From a virus, in the IMG/VR virus record IMGVR_UViG_3300009146_000017, positions 1 to 47,401 of that record: 47,401 nucleotides of DNA; one strand, written 5' to 3'. The notes under the pieces were generated by a model. It was not told where the DNA came from and did not search any database. It saw only the letters and a list, made by a program, of their open reading frames with translations. This document shows positions 6,622-14,180 of the stretch, in pieces. The translations under genes and the position numbers were made by a program. The first letter of the stretch is position 1; every line of letters starts with the position of its first letter.

Positions 6622-7390
6622 GAGTGATACTGAAAAAGCAGGAGACAAAACCGCATCTCAACCGGCGGGAAGGGGCTACCAGGAGGGAGCTGTCAGCCGG
6701 CGCCAAGTGTCACCAGGCGACAGTTCCCGGAGGCGATGAGATCTCGGTAGCCAGCGCCGGATCGCTCCCCCAGCTGGGCAACGGCGACCGGTAGCGGGGT
6801 GAGCTGGTGACCGATGCTGGAGATGGTGCGAGGTGCGACCGGTCACCGGTCACCGTCCTACACCGGTCAGACGGCGATGCCCCTGGGCTGTTTGCGGTCT
6901 TCAGTCCCCTTCTGCAGCCCCTGAGGCGCCCCGAGGCCCCCGGAAGCGATGCAAAGGGTATGCAGGGGGCCTCCGAAGGGGTAATAACGGCCTTCCGGGG
7001 GTACCTTCCCTGGTGATCATGAAAGCTTATGGTGCATAAGTCGCATGAAACGGGTTTCCATGTCCCCCGACGCGCCGGACTCGGCCCCCAGGTACAGCGC
7101 CCAGGCAACGCGTGTAACGGGGAGCTCGAGGGGGGTGGGGGGTGGCCGGCGCAGTCTCCCCCCGCAAGAACGTATGCACCCCACAAGACAGGTCCCTTCC
7201 CGTTTTGCGGTGCTATCCTGTCTCCCGCGTCCGACCGGGGTCGCGAAACCCGGGCCGGGCGAAGTCCTCGCGGCGAGGCCGTGAGGGGGTGACAGGTGGG
7301 CTCATGACCCACCGGCTGTGGGGTTGCTGCCCACGACCCTCCCCCGTCGGCATATGGCGCCCACGGCCCAAGCGAGGGCGTGCGGTTCCT
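6622..7390. other. Gene-free divergent region
   Basis: No open frame here has convincing codon use. It holds another GTGCGACCG site (6833-6841) followed by tandem ACCGGTC/ACCGGTCACCG units (6838-6872) and the long-range inverted arms CCCCCGGAAG and CTTCCGGGGG (about 6935-7004). It also has a G-run tract around 7118-7145 that could form a quadruplex, and AGACAGG (7186-7192) paired with CCTGTCT (7217-7223) around GCGGTGCTATCCTG. The last sequence resembles the promoter at 7513-7525. It may contain control sites, a packaging site or an origin; nothing decides among these. Confidence 0.5.
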
Positions 7391-7516
7391 GAGTTCTGCG
7401 GTGGTTGTGTGGACCTTGTGCGGTCCGCGCCGCACAGTGCGAGGGGCAGTTCGCAGCTCTGGGGCTGGTGGCGGGCTGGCGGGGATCTGCTGGTTGTGCG
7501 GACCGAGTTCTGCGGT
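7391..7516. repeat. Swapped pair of 12-bp repeats before the late promoter
   Basis: GAGTTCTGCGGT occurs at 7391-7402 and 7505-7516. GTTGTGTGGACC at 7404-7415 has an 11/12 match at 7493-7504, in the reverse order relative to the first unit. Between them lies the dyad GTGCGG-TCCGCG-CCGCAC (7418-7435). The second pair overlaps the -35 and spacer of the promoter at 7494-7521, so these look like binding sites for a regulator of the rightward operon. Confidence 0.55.
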
Positions 7517-7521
7517 ACTAT
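7494..7521 (+). promoter_or_regulatory. Promoter of the rightward operon, probably leaderless
   Basis: TTGTGC (7494-7499), a 16-bp spacer and TACTAT (7516-7521) are followed after only six bases by the ATG at 7528. Transcription should begin at or next to the start codon, giving a leaderless mRNA. The same geometry recurs at 23906-23942. Confidence 0.6.
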
Positions 7522-7527
7522 CCTGCT

Positions 7528-7845
7528 ATGAGCTTCGGGGGGCGGCCGCGGCGGTTCAGCGCGGCCCAGGTGGCGCGGGCCTTGCGGGTGAGCAACGGCA
7601 TCATCGAGCACGCCGCCCAGGTGCTGGGCTGCCACCGGGACACGGTCTGGCGGTACTGCGTACGGCACCCCAGCCTGCGGCGCCTGCAGCTGGCGTTGGT
7701 CGCGAAAGAGAAAGGGTTGGAGCGTGCGCCTGGGGGAAGTGGTGACGGTGGGGCTGATGGTGGTGTACGTGCTCCTGAAGTGGTGGCAGATGTCCCCCGG
7801 GGGCCGGTGAAGCGCACCGTGCGGCTGGGCTACGAACGCTGGTGA
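7528..7845 (+). CDS. Terminase-small-subunit-like HTH protein, 105 aa
   Basis: Residues 7-52 (RRFSAAQVARALRVSNGII to YCVRHPSLRRLQ) match the N-terminal helix-turn-helix of the small terminase at 8828-9481. They share the pattern F-x-x-AQV-x-x-AL, S-x-G, a leucine-capped second helix, DTV-x-x-Y and PSLR. The C-terminal half is low-complexity and ends in TVRLGYERW. It therefore looks like a stand-alone DNA-binding paralogue, perhaps a regulator or packaging accessory. The ATG at 7528 is six bases after a -10 box, which argues against the longer open frame upstream. A small membrane-type frame overlaps its 3' half. Confidence 0.65.
   Translation: MSFGGRPRRFSAAQVARALRVSNGIIEHAAQVLGCHRDTVWRYCVRHPSLRRLQLALVAKEKGLERAPGGSGDGGADGGVRAPEVVADVPRGPVKRTVRLGYERW
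7724..7810 (+). CDS. Possible 28-aa membrane peptide, overlapping frame
   Basis: A GTG-started frame encodes a short peptide beginning MRLGEVVTVGLM, with one hydrophobic helix followed by KWWQ and a basic end. It lies inside the 3' part of the HTH gene in another frame, with AAAGGG about nine bases upstream. The hydrophobic pattern is natural and the third positions are G/C-rich, but so short a frame can arise by chance. Confidence 0.3.
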   Translation: MRLGEVVTVGLMVVYVLLKWWQMSPGGR

Positions 7846-7892
7846 GGCCACGTTGTAGCGAGATCCTTAGAAAGTGGAGGGGGTGAACTGCG

Positions 7893-8093
7893 GTGGCCGA
7901 CGAACAGCGAACCGCTGAGCTCGAGGAGCAGCTGCGGCTGGCCGAGGCGCAGTACGCCGCCGCCATGCGGGTCAACGAGCAGCGGCGTCAGGAGAACGAG
8001 GATCTGCGTCGGCTGCTGGTGGCCGTGCTGCCGCCCCACGCCGTCTACCAGGAGGCCCGGGACCTGATCAAGGGCCTGCGCGATGGCCGCTGA
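7893..8093 (+). CDS. Small coiled-coil protein, 66 aa
   Basis: Nearly the whole protein is a charged heptad-like helix (AELEEQLRLAEAQYAAAMRV, then RRQENEDLRRLL), ending in a short basic tail. Function unknown; such small helical proteins are common just before phage terminase genes. The GTG at 7893 follows GGAGGGGGTGA, the leader type used by several genes of the rightward operon. Its stop overlaps the next gene by 11 bp. Confidence 0.72.
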   Translation: MADEQRTAELEEQLRLAEAQYAAAMRVNEQRRQENEDLRRLLVAVLPPHAVYQEARDLIKGLRDGR

Positions 8094-8340
8094 ACTGATC
8101 AAGGAGGGCTGGACGGAGTACCGCCGGCGCACCCTTGCGCCCATCGGGGCCGGCGCCGTCCAGACCGAGGAGACCCGCAAAGCCTTCTACTTCGGCGCCA
8201 TCTGGCTGTTCCAGTCCATCATCGAGCGCATGAGTCCCGAGCACGAACCCACCGCGGCGGACCTCGCCATGATGGACGACCTGCAGGCCGAGAGTGACGC
8301 GTTCGTCGCCCAGCTGAAGCGAACGCCGCGCCGGGGGTGA
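8083..8340 (+). CDS. Conserved-type phage protein of unknown function, 85 aa
   Basis: The sequence AFYFGAIWLFQSIIERM followed by MSPEHEPTAADLAMMDDLQ is of a kind I recall in small phage proteins encoded next to terminases, but I know no function. It is helical with an amphipathic centre and no signal peptide. The ATG lies inside the end of the preceding gene, so translation is probably coupled. Confidence 0.72.
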   Translation: MAAELIKEGWTEYRRRTLAPIGAGAVQTEETRKAFYFGAIWLFQSIIERMSPEHEPTAADLAMMDDLQAESDAFVAQLKRTPRRG

Positions 8341-8343
8341 GCC

Positions 8344-8724
8344 GTGGCCGAGTGGGACATCTACGAGTCCGACGAGCCCACGCCGCTCGAGATCTGGACG
8401 CCCATGTACGGCGCCACCGCGGAGCAGCTGGCCGAGGCGTGCCAGCCCCAGGACGGAGACTCTCCCGGGATGCTGGCCCTCAAGCAGCGCTCCCACGACT
8501 ACGAGCGCCTGCTCGTCGATATCCGGGCGAAGGCGAACGCCCGCATCACCGAGCTCGAGGCCGAGAACGCCCGGCTGCGCCAGCGCCTGGAGTCCGTGGA
8601 GTCCGCAGCGGTCGAGTACGTCTGCCCCCACTGCGGCGCCGTCTCGCACAACCCCAACGACCTCCGCTTCCGGTACTGCGCCGCGTGCGGTCGCTTCGCT
8701 GAGGACGCGCCCGCATCGAGTTGA
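8344..8724 (+). CDS. Coiled-coil and zinc-ribbon protein, 126 aa
   Basis: An acidic N-terminus (WDIYESDEPTPLEIWTP) leads into a coiled coil (ARITELEAENARLRQRLESV). A C-terminal zinc ribbon with CPHCG and CAACG, about 20 residues apart, follows. Function unknown; a small DNA- or RNA-binding accessory of the packaging region is possible. The GTG at 8344 comes three bases after the previous stop, with GGGGGTGA overlapping that stop. Confidence 0.72.
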   Translation: MAEWDIYESDEPTPLEIWTPMYGATAEQLAEACQPQDGDSPGMLALKQRSHDYERLLVDIRAKANARITELEAENARLRQRLESVESAAVEYVCPHCGAVSHNPNDLRFRYCAACGRFAEDAPASS

Positions 8725-8744
8725 CATAACGAGTCTGCTAGACT
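8721..8744 (+). promoter_or_regulatory. Possible promoter before small terminase
   Basis: A consensus TTGACA (8721-8726) is followed by the -10-like TAGACT at 8739-8744, but the 12-bp spacer is too short for a standard sigma-70 promoter; at 17 bp the hexamer is only TGACCC. It lies right after the zinc-ribbon gene in a locally AT-richer stretch, so some control function is likely. Confidence 0.35.
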
Positions 8745-8782
8745 GACCCCGCCACCCCGGCGCCCCACGCGCCAGGGAGGTA

Positions 8783-8806
8783 GGAGCGCCGAAGGATCGG
8801 CGCTCC
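8783..8806. repeat. Dispersed palindrome, copy 3 (long form)
   Basis: GGAGCGCCGA-AGGA-TCGGCGCTCC is a perfect 10-bp stem with a 4-base loop, just before the TerS gene. It contains the core CGATCCTTCGG (on the minus strand) shared with the copies at 267-285 and 16239-16258, while its outer stem differs from theirs. Confidence 0.65.
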
Positions 8807-8827
8807 AGGGGAGCGGACGGCCTGGTC

Positions 8828-9481
8828 ATGACAGGCGCTCGCGGCGGTTCCGGCAACGGCACGCCTACGTCCTCCGCTCCGGAGTCGGCCGCCGGAGACG
8901 GCGCTGCGCCTCCGGCGGACCGGCCACGCCCTCCCCCCACGCCGCGCTCGCGCCGCACCCAGGAGGCCGCCCTCGAGAGCGCCGCCGCCCTGGCCGCGGA
9001 CGGGGTGGTCAGCCTCGCCACCGCCCGGCGCGCCTTCCAGCTGACCCGCGGCCCCCGCAAGTTCACCGTCGCCCAGGTGAAGGCCGCCCTGACGAAGTCC
9101 TGCGGGCTGGTCTACCTCACCGCGAAGGTGCTCAAGACCAACGCGGACACCGTCAACGGCTACCTCAACAAGTACCCCTCCCTGCGCGCCTACCAGGAGC
9201 AGTGCGCCGGGCTGGTCAACGACGAGGCCGAGCTCGCCCTCTTCAAGCAGGCCCGCCGGGGCGCCCCCTGGGCGGTCATGTACCTGCTCAAGCACAAGGC
9301 CCGCGAGCGGGGCTACGCCGACCGCACCGAGCACCTCTCCGAGCAGAAGGTCACCGTCGACGTGACCTACGCCCCAGACGCCCTGCAGGCCCAGGCCCCG
9401 CCGCAGGCCCGCATCGCCGAGCCCCTGCCCCCGCCCCCGGTGGACGTGGTCGAGGCGGACGCCGTGGTGTTCCCCGAATGA
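8828..9481 (+). CDS. terS: Terminase small subunit, 217 aa
   Basis: This is the DNA-recognition subunit of the packaging motor, called from its position directly before TerL (ATGA overlap) and its HTH domain. The first 75 residues are disordered and rich in G, S, P and A. The HTH follows (FTVAQVKAALTKSCGLVYLT, then NADTVNGYLNKYPSLR), then a helical oligomerisation region (DEAELALFKQARRGAPWAVM) and a proline-rich tail. The phrase WAVMYLLKHKARERGYADR is typical of small terminases. A stand-alone paralogue of its HTH is encoded at 7528-7845. Confidence 0.82.
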   Translation: MTGARGGSGNGTPTSSAPESAAGDGAAPPADRPRPPPTPRSRRTQEAALESAAALAADGVVSLATARRAFQLTRGPRKFTVAQVKAALTKSCGLVYLTAKVLKTNADTVNGYLNKYPSLRAYQEQCAGLVNDEAELALFKQARRGAPWAVMYLLKHKARERGYADRTEHLSEQKVTVDVTYAPDALQAQAPPQARIAEPLPPPPVDVVEADAVVFPE

Positions 9482-10791
9482 GTGCGACCACCGCGTCGGG
9501 TGCGGCACGGCCCCGCGTCGTGCTGCCCGCCTACCACCCCGGCCAGGTCACGGCGGCCGCCAGTCCAGCGCGATTCAACGTGCTCGCCTGCGGCCGCCGG
9601 TTCGGCAAGACCACCCTCGCCATCCGCAAGTGCGCCGAGACGGCCATCGCCGGCGGCCCCGCGGCGTGGGGCGGCCCCACCTACAAGAGCGTCGGCGAGA
9701 CGTGGCGCCTCTTCTCCGACCTGCTGCGCCCGGTGACGAAGCGCCGCTCGGAGCAGGAGAAGCGCCTGGAGCTGATCACGGGCGGGATCCTCGACGTCTG
9801 GTCCCTGGAGGAGCCGGACGTCGTGCGCGGGCGCGGGTACAAGCGCTTCGTCGTGGACGAGGCCGCGGCCATCCCCCGCCTGCAGTACGCCTGGGAGCAG
9901 GTCATCCGGCCCACCCTGACCGACCACCTGGGGGACTGTCTGTTCCTCTCGACGCCGAAAGGCCGCAACTTCTTCTGGGAGCTCTACCGTCAGGGCACCG
10001 ACCCGGACGACGCCGAGTGGGCCTCCTGGCGCTTCCCCTCCCTGGCGAACCCCTACCTGCCCGCGGGCGAGATCGAGGCCGCCCGGCGCTCCCTGCCCGC
10101 CCGGGTCTTCGCCCAGGAGTACGAGGCGGATTTCGTGAGCGAGGACGTCGGCGTCTTCCGGCGGGTGGAGGAGGCGGCCCGCGCCCCCGGGGCCACCCCC
10201 CAGGAGCACGCCCTGGCCGGGCACGTCTACGTCGCCGGGCTGGACTTCGGGCGCTACGCCGACTTCACCGTCTGCACGGTCATCGACGTGTCCCTCTCGC
10301 CCCCCGAGCTGGTCGCCATGGACCGCTTCAACCAGACCGACTGGCAGACCCAGTGGACCCGCCTGCAGGCGCTCTGCGGGCGCTTCCGGCCGTCGTACAT
10401 CCTCGCCGAGCGCAACGCCGCCGGGGAGCCGGTGCTGGCCGTGCTGCGGATGCTGGGGCTCCCCGTCGTGGACTTCATCACCAGCAACCCCAGCAAGGCC
10501 ACCGCCGTGCAGGCCCTCGCCCTGGCCTTCGAGCAGGACCAGCTGCGGATCCTGAACGACCCGATCCTGGTCGGCGAGCTGCAGGCGTTCGAGGCCGAGC
10601 GCCTGCCCACCAGCGGGATGATCCGGTACGCCGCCCCGGAGGGGAAGCACGACGACTGCGTCATCTCGCTCTGCCTCGGCTGGCTGGCCGCCACCCAGCA
10701 CCTGACCCGCCAGACGCGCACGGCCCTGTCCTTCGGGCCCACCCGGCGCACCCCCGGCGAGCCCACCCTCGAGGGCGCCCGGGCGAACTGA
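9478..10791 (+). CDS. terL: Terminase large subunit, 437 aa
   Basis: The packaging ATPase and nuclease that drives DNA into the prohead. Walker A is CGRRFGKTT (about residues 38-46), Walker B is FVVDEAA (124-130), and the coupling motif is FLSTPKG (about 156). The RNase H-like nuclease shows acidic positions at GLDFGRY (about 254), ILAERNA (about 307) and KHDDCVIS (about 389). Length and motif order are normal for the family. The start overlaps the TerS stop, confirming the pair. Confidence 0.96.
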   Translation: MSATTASGAARPRVVLPAYHPGQVTAAASPARFNVLACGRRFGKTTLAIRKCAETAIAGGPAAWGGPTYKSVGETWRLFSDLLRPVTKRRSEQEKRLELITGGILDVWSLEEPDVVRGRGYKRFVVDEAAAIPRLQYAWEQVIRPTLTDHLGDCLFLSTPKGRNFFWELYRQGTDPDDAEWASWRFPSLANPYLPAGEIEAARRSLPARVFAQEYEADFVSEDVGVFRRVEEAARAPGATPQEHALAGHVYVAGLDFGRYADFTVCTVIDVSLSPPELVAMDRFNQTDWQTQWTRLQALCGRFRPSYILAERNAAGEPVLAVLRMLGLPVVDFITSNPSKATAVQALALAFEQDQLRILNDPILVGELQAFEAERLPTSGMIRYAAPEGKHDDCVISLCLGWLAATQHLTRQTRTALSFGPTRRTPGEPTLEGARAN

Positions 10792-10821
10792 CGAAAGCGA
10801 AGAGGGGGAGGGCGAGCGATC

Positions 10822-11205
10822 GTGGAGACCCAGGAGCGTTCCACCGGACGGCACCGCATCGTCTACCGGGCCCGCGAGGACCGCCGCCTGCAGCAGCTGG
10901 TCGGGGTCCTCGCCGAGCAGTTGACCCGGGTGGTCGAGCAGGGCGTGGAGGCGGTGTCCCCCAACCAGCGCGATCCCGACGGCCAGCGCCGCCGGGTCGC
11001 CGCCGAGCTCTCCGGCGCCCTCCTGTCGGAAGTGTTCCGGCTGCTGGCGATCGCCCTGGCCGCCCGCGTCCAGCAGCGCGTCCCCTTCGGCGCCAGCGGG
11101 GTGCTGCGCGCCGCCCAGGAGGCCACCCGGGGCGGCGTGCGGCGCCCGCCCCCGGTCATCGACCTGACCGACCGGCGCACCCCGACGGAGAAGCGCGGTG
11201 GCTGA
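10822..11205 (+). CDS. Hypothetical protein between terminase and portal, 127 aa
   Basis: A helical, arginine-rich protein without a recognised family (RLQQLVGVLAEQLTRVVEQG, LSGALLSEVFRLLAIALAAR). The second helix is amphipathic rather than a clear membrane span. The GTG at 10822 follows the purine-rich leader AGAGGGGGAGGGCGAGCG. Its stop overlaps the portal start. A virion or head-assembly accessory role is a guess from position only. Confidence 0.72.
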   Translation: METQERSTGRHRIVYRAREDRRLQQLVGVLAEQLTRVVEQGVEAVSPNQRDPDGQRRRVAAELSGALLSEVFRLLAIALAARVQQRVPFGASGVLRAAQEATRGGVRRPPPVIDLTDRRTPTEKRGG

Positions 11206-13444
11206 GCGCAAACGGGGCGGGGGCCCCCTGCCGGTGAGCGTCCGCGGGCGCAGCAAGCTGACCGGCGACGGCGCCCCATCGAACGCCTCCAGCACGGCGA
11301 GCACCAGCGTGGACGACGCCTACCGCGCCGCCGAGGTCTGCGACGTGGTCAACGGGCTGCGCGACGACTTCCGGGGGCGCGACGACCTCTACAAGAAGAT
11401 CGAGGAGGCGATCCACTCCGAGTACCGCCTCAACGTGCCCCAGGCGTACCAGTCGACCGCCACCCAGATCCGCACCCCCCTGGCGATGAACATCGTCAAC
11501 ACGGTGACGGCGGCCCTGTCGGTCAACCCGCCCTCGGTGAACTGCGAGCCCCTGATGCGGGGCCTCAAGGGCCAGCAGAACGCCGAGCGCCGGGAGCACT
11601 TCTTCGAGGCCAGCTGGGCGCGCCAGGAGAGTGACTCCCGGCGGCCCCTGCTGCGGCTGTTCATGGGCTCCCTGGTCGCCAAGGGCGAGGCCGTCCTGAA
11701 GACCGTGGAGCGCTCCAAGACGGCCTGGTCGGAGTACCGGGCCCGCTCGCGCAAGCTCCTCAACGACCTGGACGCCCTGGACGAGGGCGTCGACCAGGAC
11801 GCCAAGGACAAGCACTACGACGAAACCACCGAAGAATATAAGAAGGCGGCGCCCTACCCGATCCAGACCACCGACGTGCCCCCGGACACTTTCTACTACT
11901 GGCGCAACGAGAACGGCTTCCTCTGCTGCGCCGAGGTGGCGGAGGTGCCCTACCTCGAGGCCCTCGACCGCTACGGCCAGGGGCTGGACCGCAACGGCCG
12001 GGTCGTCCCCCGGGCCTTCGGCCTGCCCCGCACCGAGTGGCAGAACGTCATGGGCAACACCCGGGTGCTGCGCCGCACCGAGTACTGGGACTGGAAGGAG
12101 TGCGTCGTCACCCTCTCCGGTCCCGGCGAGTTCCGCAACGCCCGCAAGACCACCGGGGGCTACGCCGTGCGCCGGATCCAGAACCACGGCTACGGCAACC
12201 CCTGGACGAAGACCCTCAACGGCCCCTATTTCCACGCCCAGGGGATCGTCACCCCCTCCCGCCTCCCGGAGAAGGCCGGGCTCGGCGTGCTCTACGGGTT
12301 CCTCTCCCTCTTCCCGGCCCTGGATACGTACCTCACGATCCAGTCCAACTCGGCGTACATGACCGGATTCGCGGCGTTCCGTCGTAGAACCCCTCCGGGG
12401 CAGCTCGTCCCGGGGATCCCCGCCGGGCAGGGCACGCCCACCCCCGGGCAGGGCGGCGGCCTGGACTTCGACGCGGGCGATCTGCAGTCTCGCGAGCGCA
12501 TCGAGCCGGGCTACGTCTATCCGTACGACATCGAAGCGTTGGAGATGCCCAAGTCCGGGCCGGACCTGGACAAGGTGATCCTGGCCCTGCGGGCGATGAT
12601 CGAGATCGCCCTGCCCTCCGTCGTCTCCGGCGTCATCTCCGGCGACGAGAGCGGGTACGCCCTCAATCAGGCGGCGCACCTGGCCCGGTTGGCCTGGGAT
12701 CCCATCGTGAGAAACGCCGAGCGGGCCCTGGGCGAGCGCACCAGCTGGGAGAGCTACCTGATCGAGAAGAAGATCAAGGAGCCGGTGTACGCCTTCGGCA
12801 ACTCCCCCGGAGCGGGCACCCGGCCGGTCCTCCTGGGGCGCTCGCGGATGGCGGCGAACGACACCGCCCGCAGCCTGCGCGCCGCCCGCCAGTCCTGGCT
12901 CTCCATCGGGCCGGAGGACCTGCAGGGCTACCACCGGTACACCGTGCGCCTGGATCCGGAGACGCCCTCGAACCGGGTGATCGAGGTGCGCACCCACACC
13001 GAGATGGTGACCCAGGGCTTCGAGACCCGGGCGCAGGCGATCGAGGCCCTGGGGGGCGACCCGGCTGAGGTCCAGCGGGGCCGCATGGTGGAGGCCCTGA
13101 TGGAGGACCCCGAGATCGTCTCCCGGCTGCGGCAGCGCACCTTCCAGCGGCTGGGGATCATCACCCAGGACGCCGCCCAGCAGGCCCAGCAGGGCACCGA
13201 GCAGCTGATCCCGCCGGGGGCCCAGATGTCCCCGAACCAGGCGTCCGGCTTCGACGCCGGCGCCCCGAACGTGTTTCAGCCCGGCCAGGCGGGCGCCCCC
13301 CTGATGAACGGCCAGGGCGGTCCGGCCTCCGCTCCGGGCAACGCCGCGTCCAACCGGGGCGGCGGCGGGCTGGGCAACACGGCGCCGCGCGTGCAGGGCC
13401 CGTCGATGCCCACGGCGCACGTCCCGCTGCCGGGAGGGGGCTGA
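11198..13444 (+). CDS. Portal protein, 748 aa
   Basis: Assigned as the dodecameric vertex protein through which DNA enters. Support comes from position after TerL, size, and typical segments: an N-terminal DDLYKKIEEAIHSEYRLN region, TPLAMNIVNTVTAALSVNPP, the mid-protein helix region LDKVILALRAMIEIALPSVV with SGYALNQAAHLARLAWDPI, and a C-terminal WLSIGPEDLQGYHRYTVRLD. The last 100 residues are Gly/Ala/Pro/Gln-rich and probably disordered. At 748 residues it is at the large end of the range, as in short-tailed phages. The GTG at 11198 overlaps the previous gene by 8 bp. Confidence 0.85.
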   Translation: MAERKRGGGPLPVSVRGRSKLTGDGAPSNASSTASTSVDDAYRAAEVCDVVNGLRDDFRGRDDLYKKIEEAIHSEYRLNVPQAYQSTATQIRTPLAMNIVNTVTAALSVNPPSVNCEPLMRGLKGQQNAERREHFFEASWARQESDSRRPLLRLFMGSLVAKGEAVLKTVERSKTAWSEYRARSRKLLNDLDALDEGVDQDAKDKHYDETTEEYKKAAPYPIQTTDVPPDTFYYWRNENGFLCCAEVAEVPYLEALDRYGQGLDRNGRVVPRAFGLPRTEWQNVMGNTRVLRRTEYWDWKECVVTLSGPGEFRNARKTTGGYAVRRIQNHGYGNPWTKTLNGPYFHAQGIVTPSRLPEKAGLGVLYGFLSLFPALDTYLTIQSNSAYMTGFAAFRRRTPPGQLVPGIPAGQGTPTPGQGGGLDFDAGDLQSRERIEPGYVYPYDIEALEMPKSGPDLDKVILALRAMIEIALPSVVSGVISGDESGYALNQAAHLARLAWDPIVRNAERALGERTSWESYLIEKKIKEPVYAFGNSPGAGTRPVLLGRSRMAANDTARSLRAARQSWLSIGPEDLQGYHRYTVRLDPETPSNRVIEVRTHTEMVTQGFETRAQAIEALGGDPAEVQRGRMVEALMEDPEIVSRLRQRTFQRLGIITQDAAQQAQQGTEQLIPPGAQMSPNQASGFDAGAPNVFQPGQAGAPLMNGQGGPASAPGNAASNRGGGGLGNTAPRVQGPSMPTAHVPLPGGG

Positions 13445-13445
13445 G

Positions 13446-14180
13446 ATGACCCCCCAGCCGCCGATGCCCCCGCCGCAGCTGCTGCCGGGGCCCGCTGGTG
13501 GGCAACAGGGCCCCCCGCCGCAGCTGCCGGTGGGCCCCCAGGGCATCCCCACCATGCCCCCGGGGATGCTCCCCCCGGGCAGCCTGCCGCCGGGGATGCC
13601 CCCCGGGGTGGGCTCGCCCGGGATGGGGCCGGTGGGTGTCCCCGGGGTGGCCCCCATGCCGGGGCAGCTCCCCGGCCTGGGCGGTCCCCAGGGGAAGCCC
13701 GGCGACGACCTGGCCGACATCCACGAGCCGGACTTCCACCCCGAGCAGCTGGGGCCCCGCCCGCCCGAGCCCCGGCAGGGGAGCCTGGAGTCGATCGGCG
13801 ACGAGATCGCGGAGTGGATCGAGGGGATGTCCGCCGCCATCGCCGGCTCCATGCTGGACGACCAGGGGCGGCCCCCCTTCGGCGCCCGCGTCACCGGCAA
13901 GGAGCGCTTGCGGTACTACGAGCGCCAGTTCTTCCTGCCCGACGGGCGCCCCAACCTGGAGGGCCGCCAGCGGGAGGCGCAGCGGCTGGGTGAGGCGGCC
14001 TACCAGCAGACCCTGGCCCGGGTCGCGATGGCCCGGCAGCGGGGCACCCTGGCCCCGAATGAGGCGAACGACGCCGCCGCGCAGCAGGCGCGGCGGATGC
14101 GCTCGGGCTGGGCCGACCGGCTCGAGCTCCCGCCCGCGGACGAGCCCGCGGACGCCGTAGCGGAGGCGCTCTATGGCTAA
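13446..14180 (+). CDS. Proline/glycine-rich virion-associated protein, 244 aa
   Basis: Residues 1-85 are almost entirely P, G, M, Q and V (PPGMLPPGSLPPGMPPGVGS), a flexible collagen-like arm. The rest is helical and charged, with an acidic patch (SIGDEIAEWIEGMSAAIAGS) and a helix with YYERQFFLPDGRPN. No known family. Its place between portal and the large ejection-type proteins suggests a head or ejection component. The ATG follows the portal stop directly and the end overlaps the next gene by 8 bp. Confidence 0.7.
   Translation: MTPQPPMPPPQLLPGPAGGQQGPPPQLPVGPQGIPTMPPGMLPPGSLPPGMPPGVGSPGMGPVGVPGVAPMPGQLPGLGGPQGKPGDDLADIHEPDFHPEQLGPRPPEPRQGSLESIGDEIAEWIEGMSAAIAGSMLDDQGRPPFGARVTGKERLRYYERQFFLPDGRPNLEGRQREAQRLGEAAYQQTLARVAMARQRGTLAPNEANDAAAQQARRMRSGWADRLELPPADEPADAVAEALYG

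Noticed and set aside
6710-7435. 241-codon minus-strand frame across the divergent region
   Set aside because: Codon use is irregular, no motif or structure is apparent, and it runs through repeats and promoter elements.
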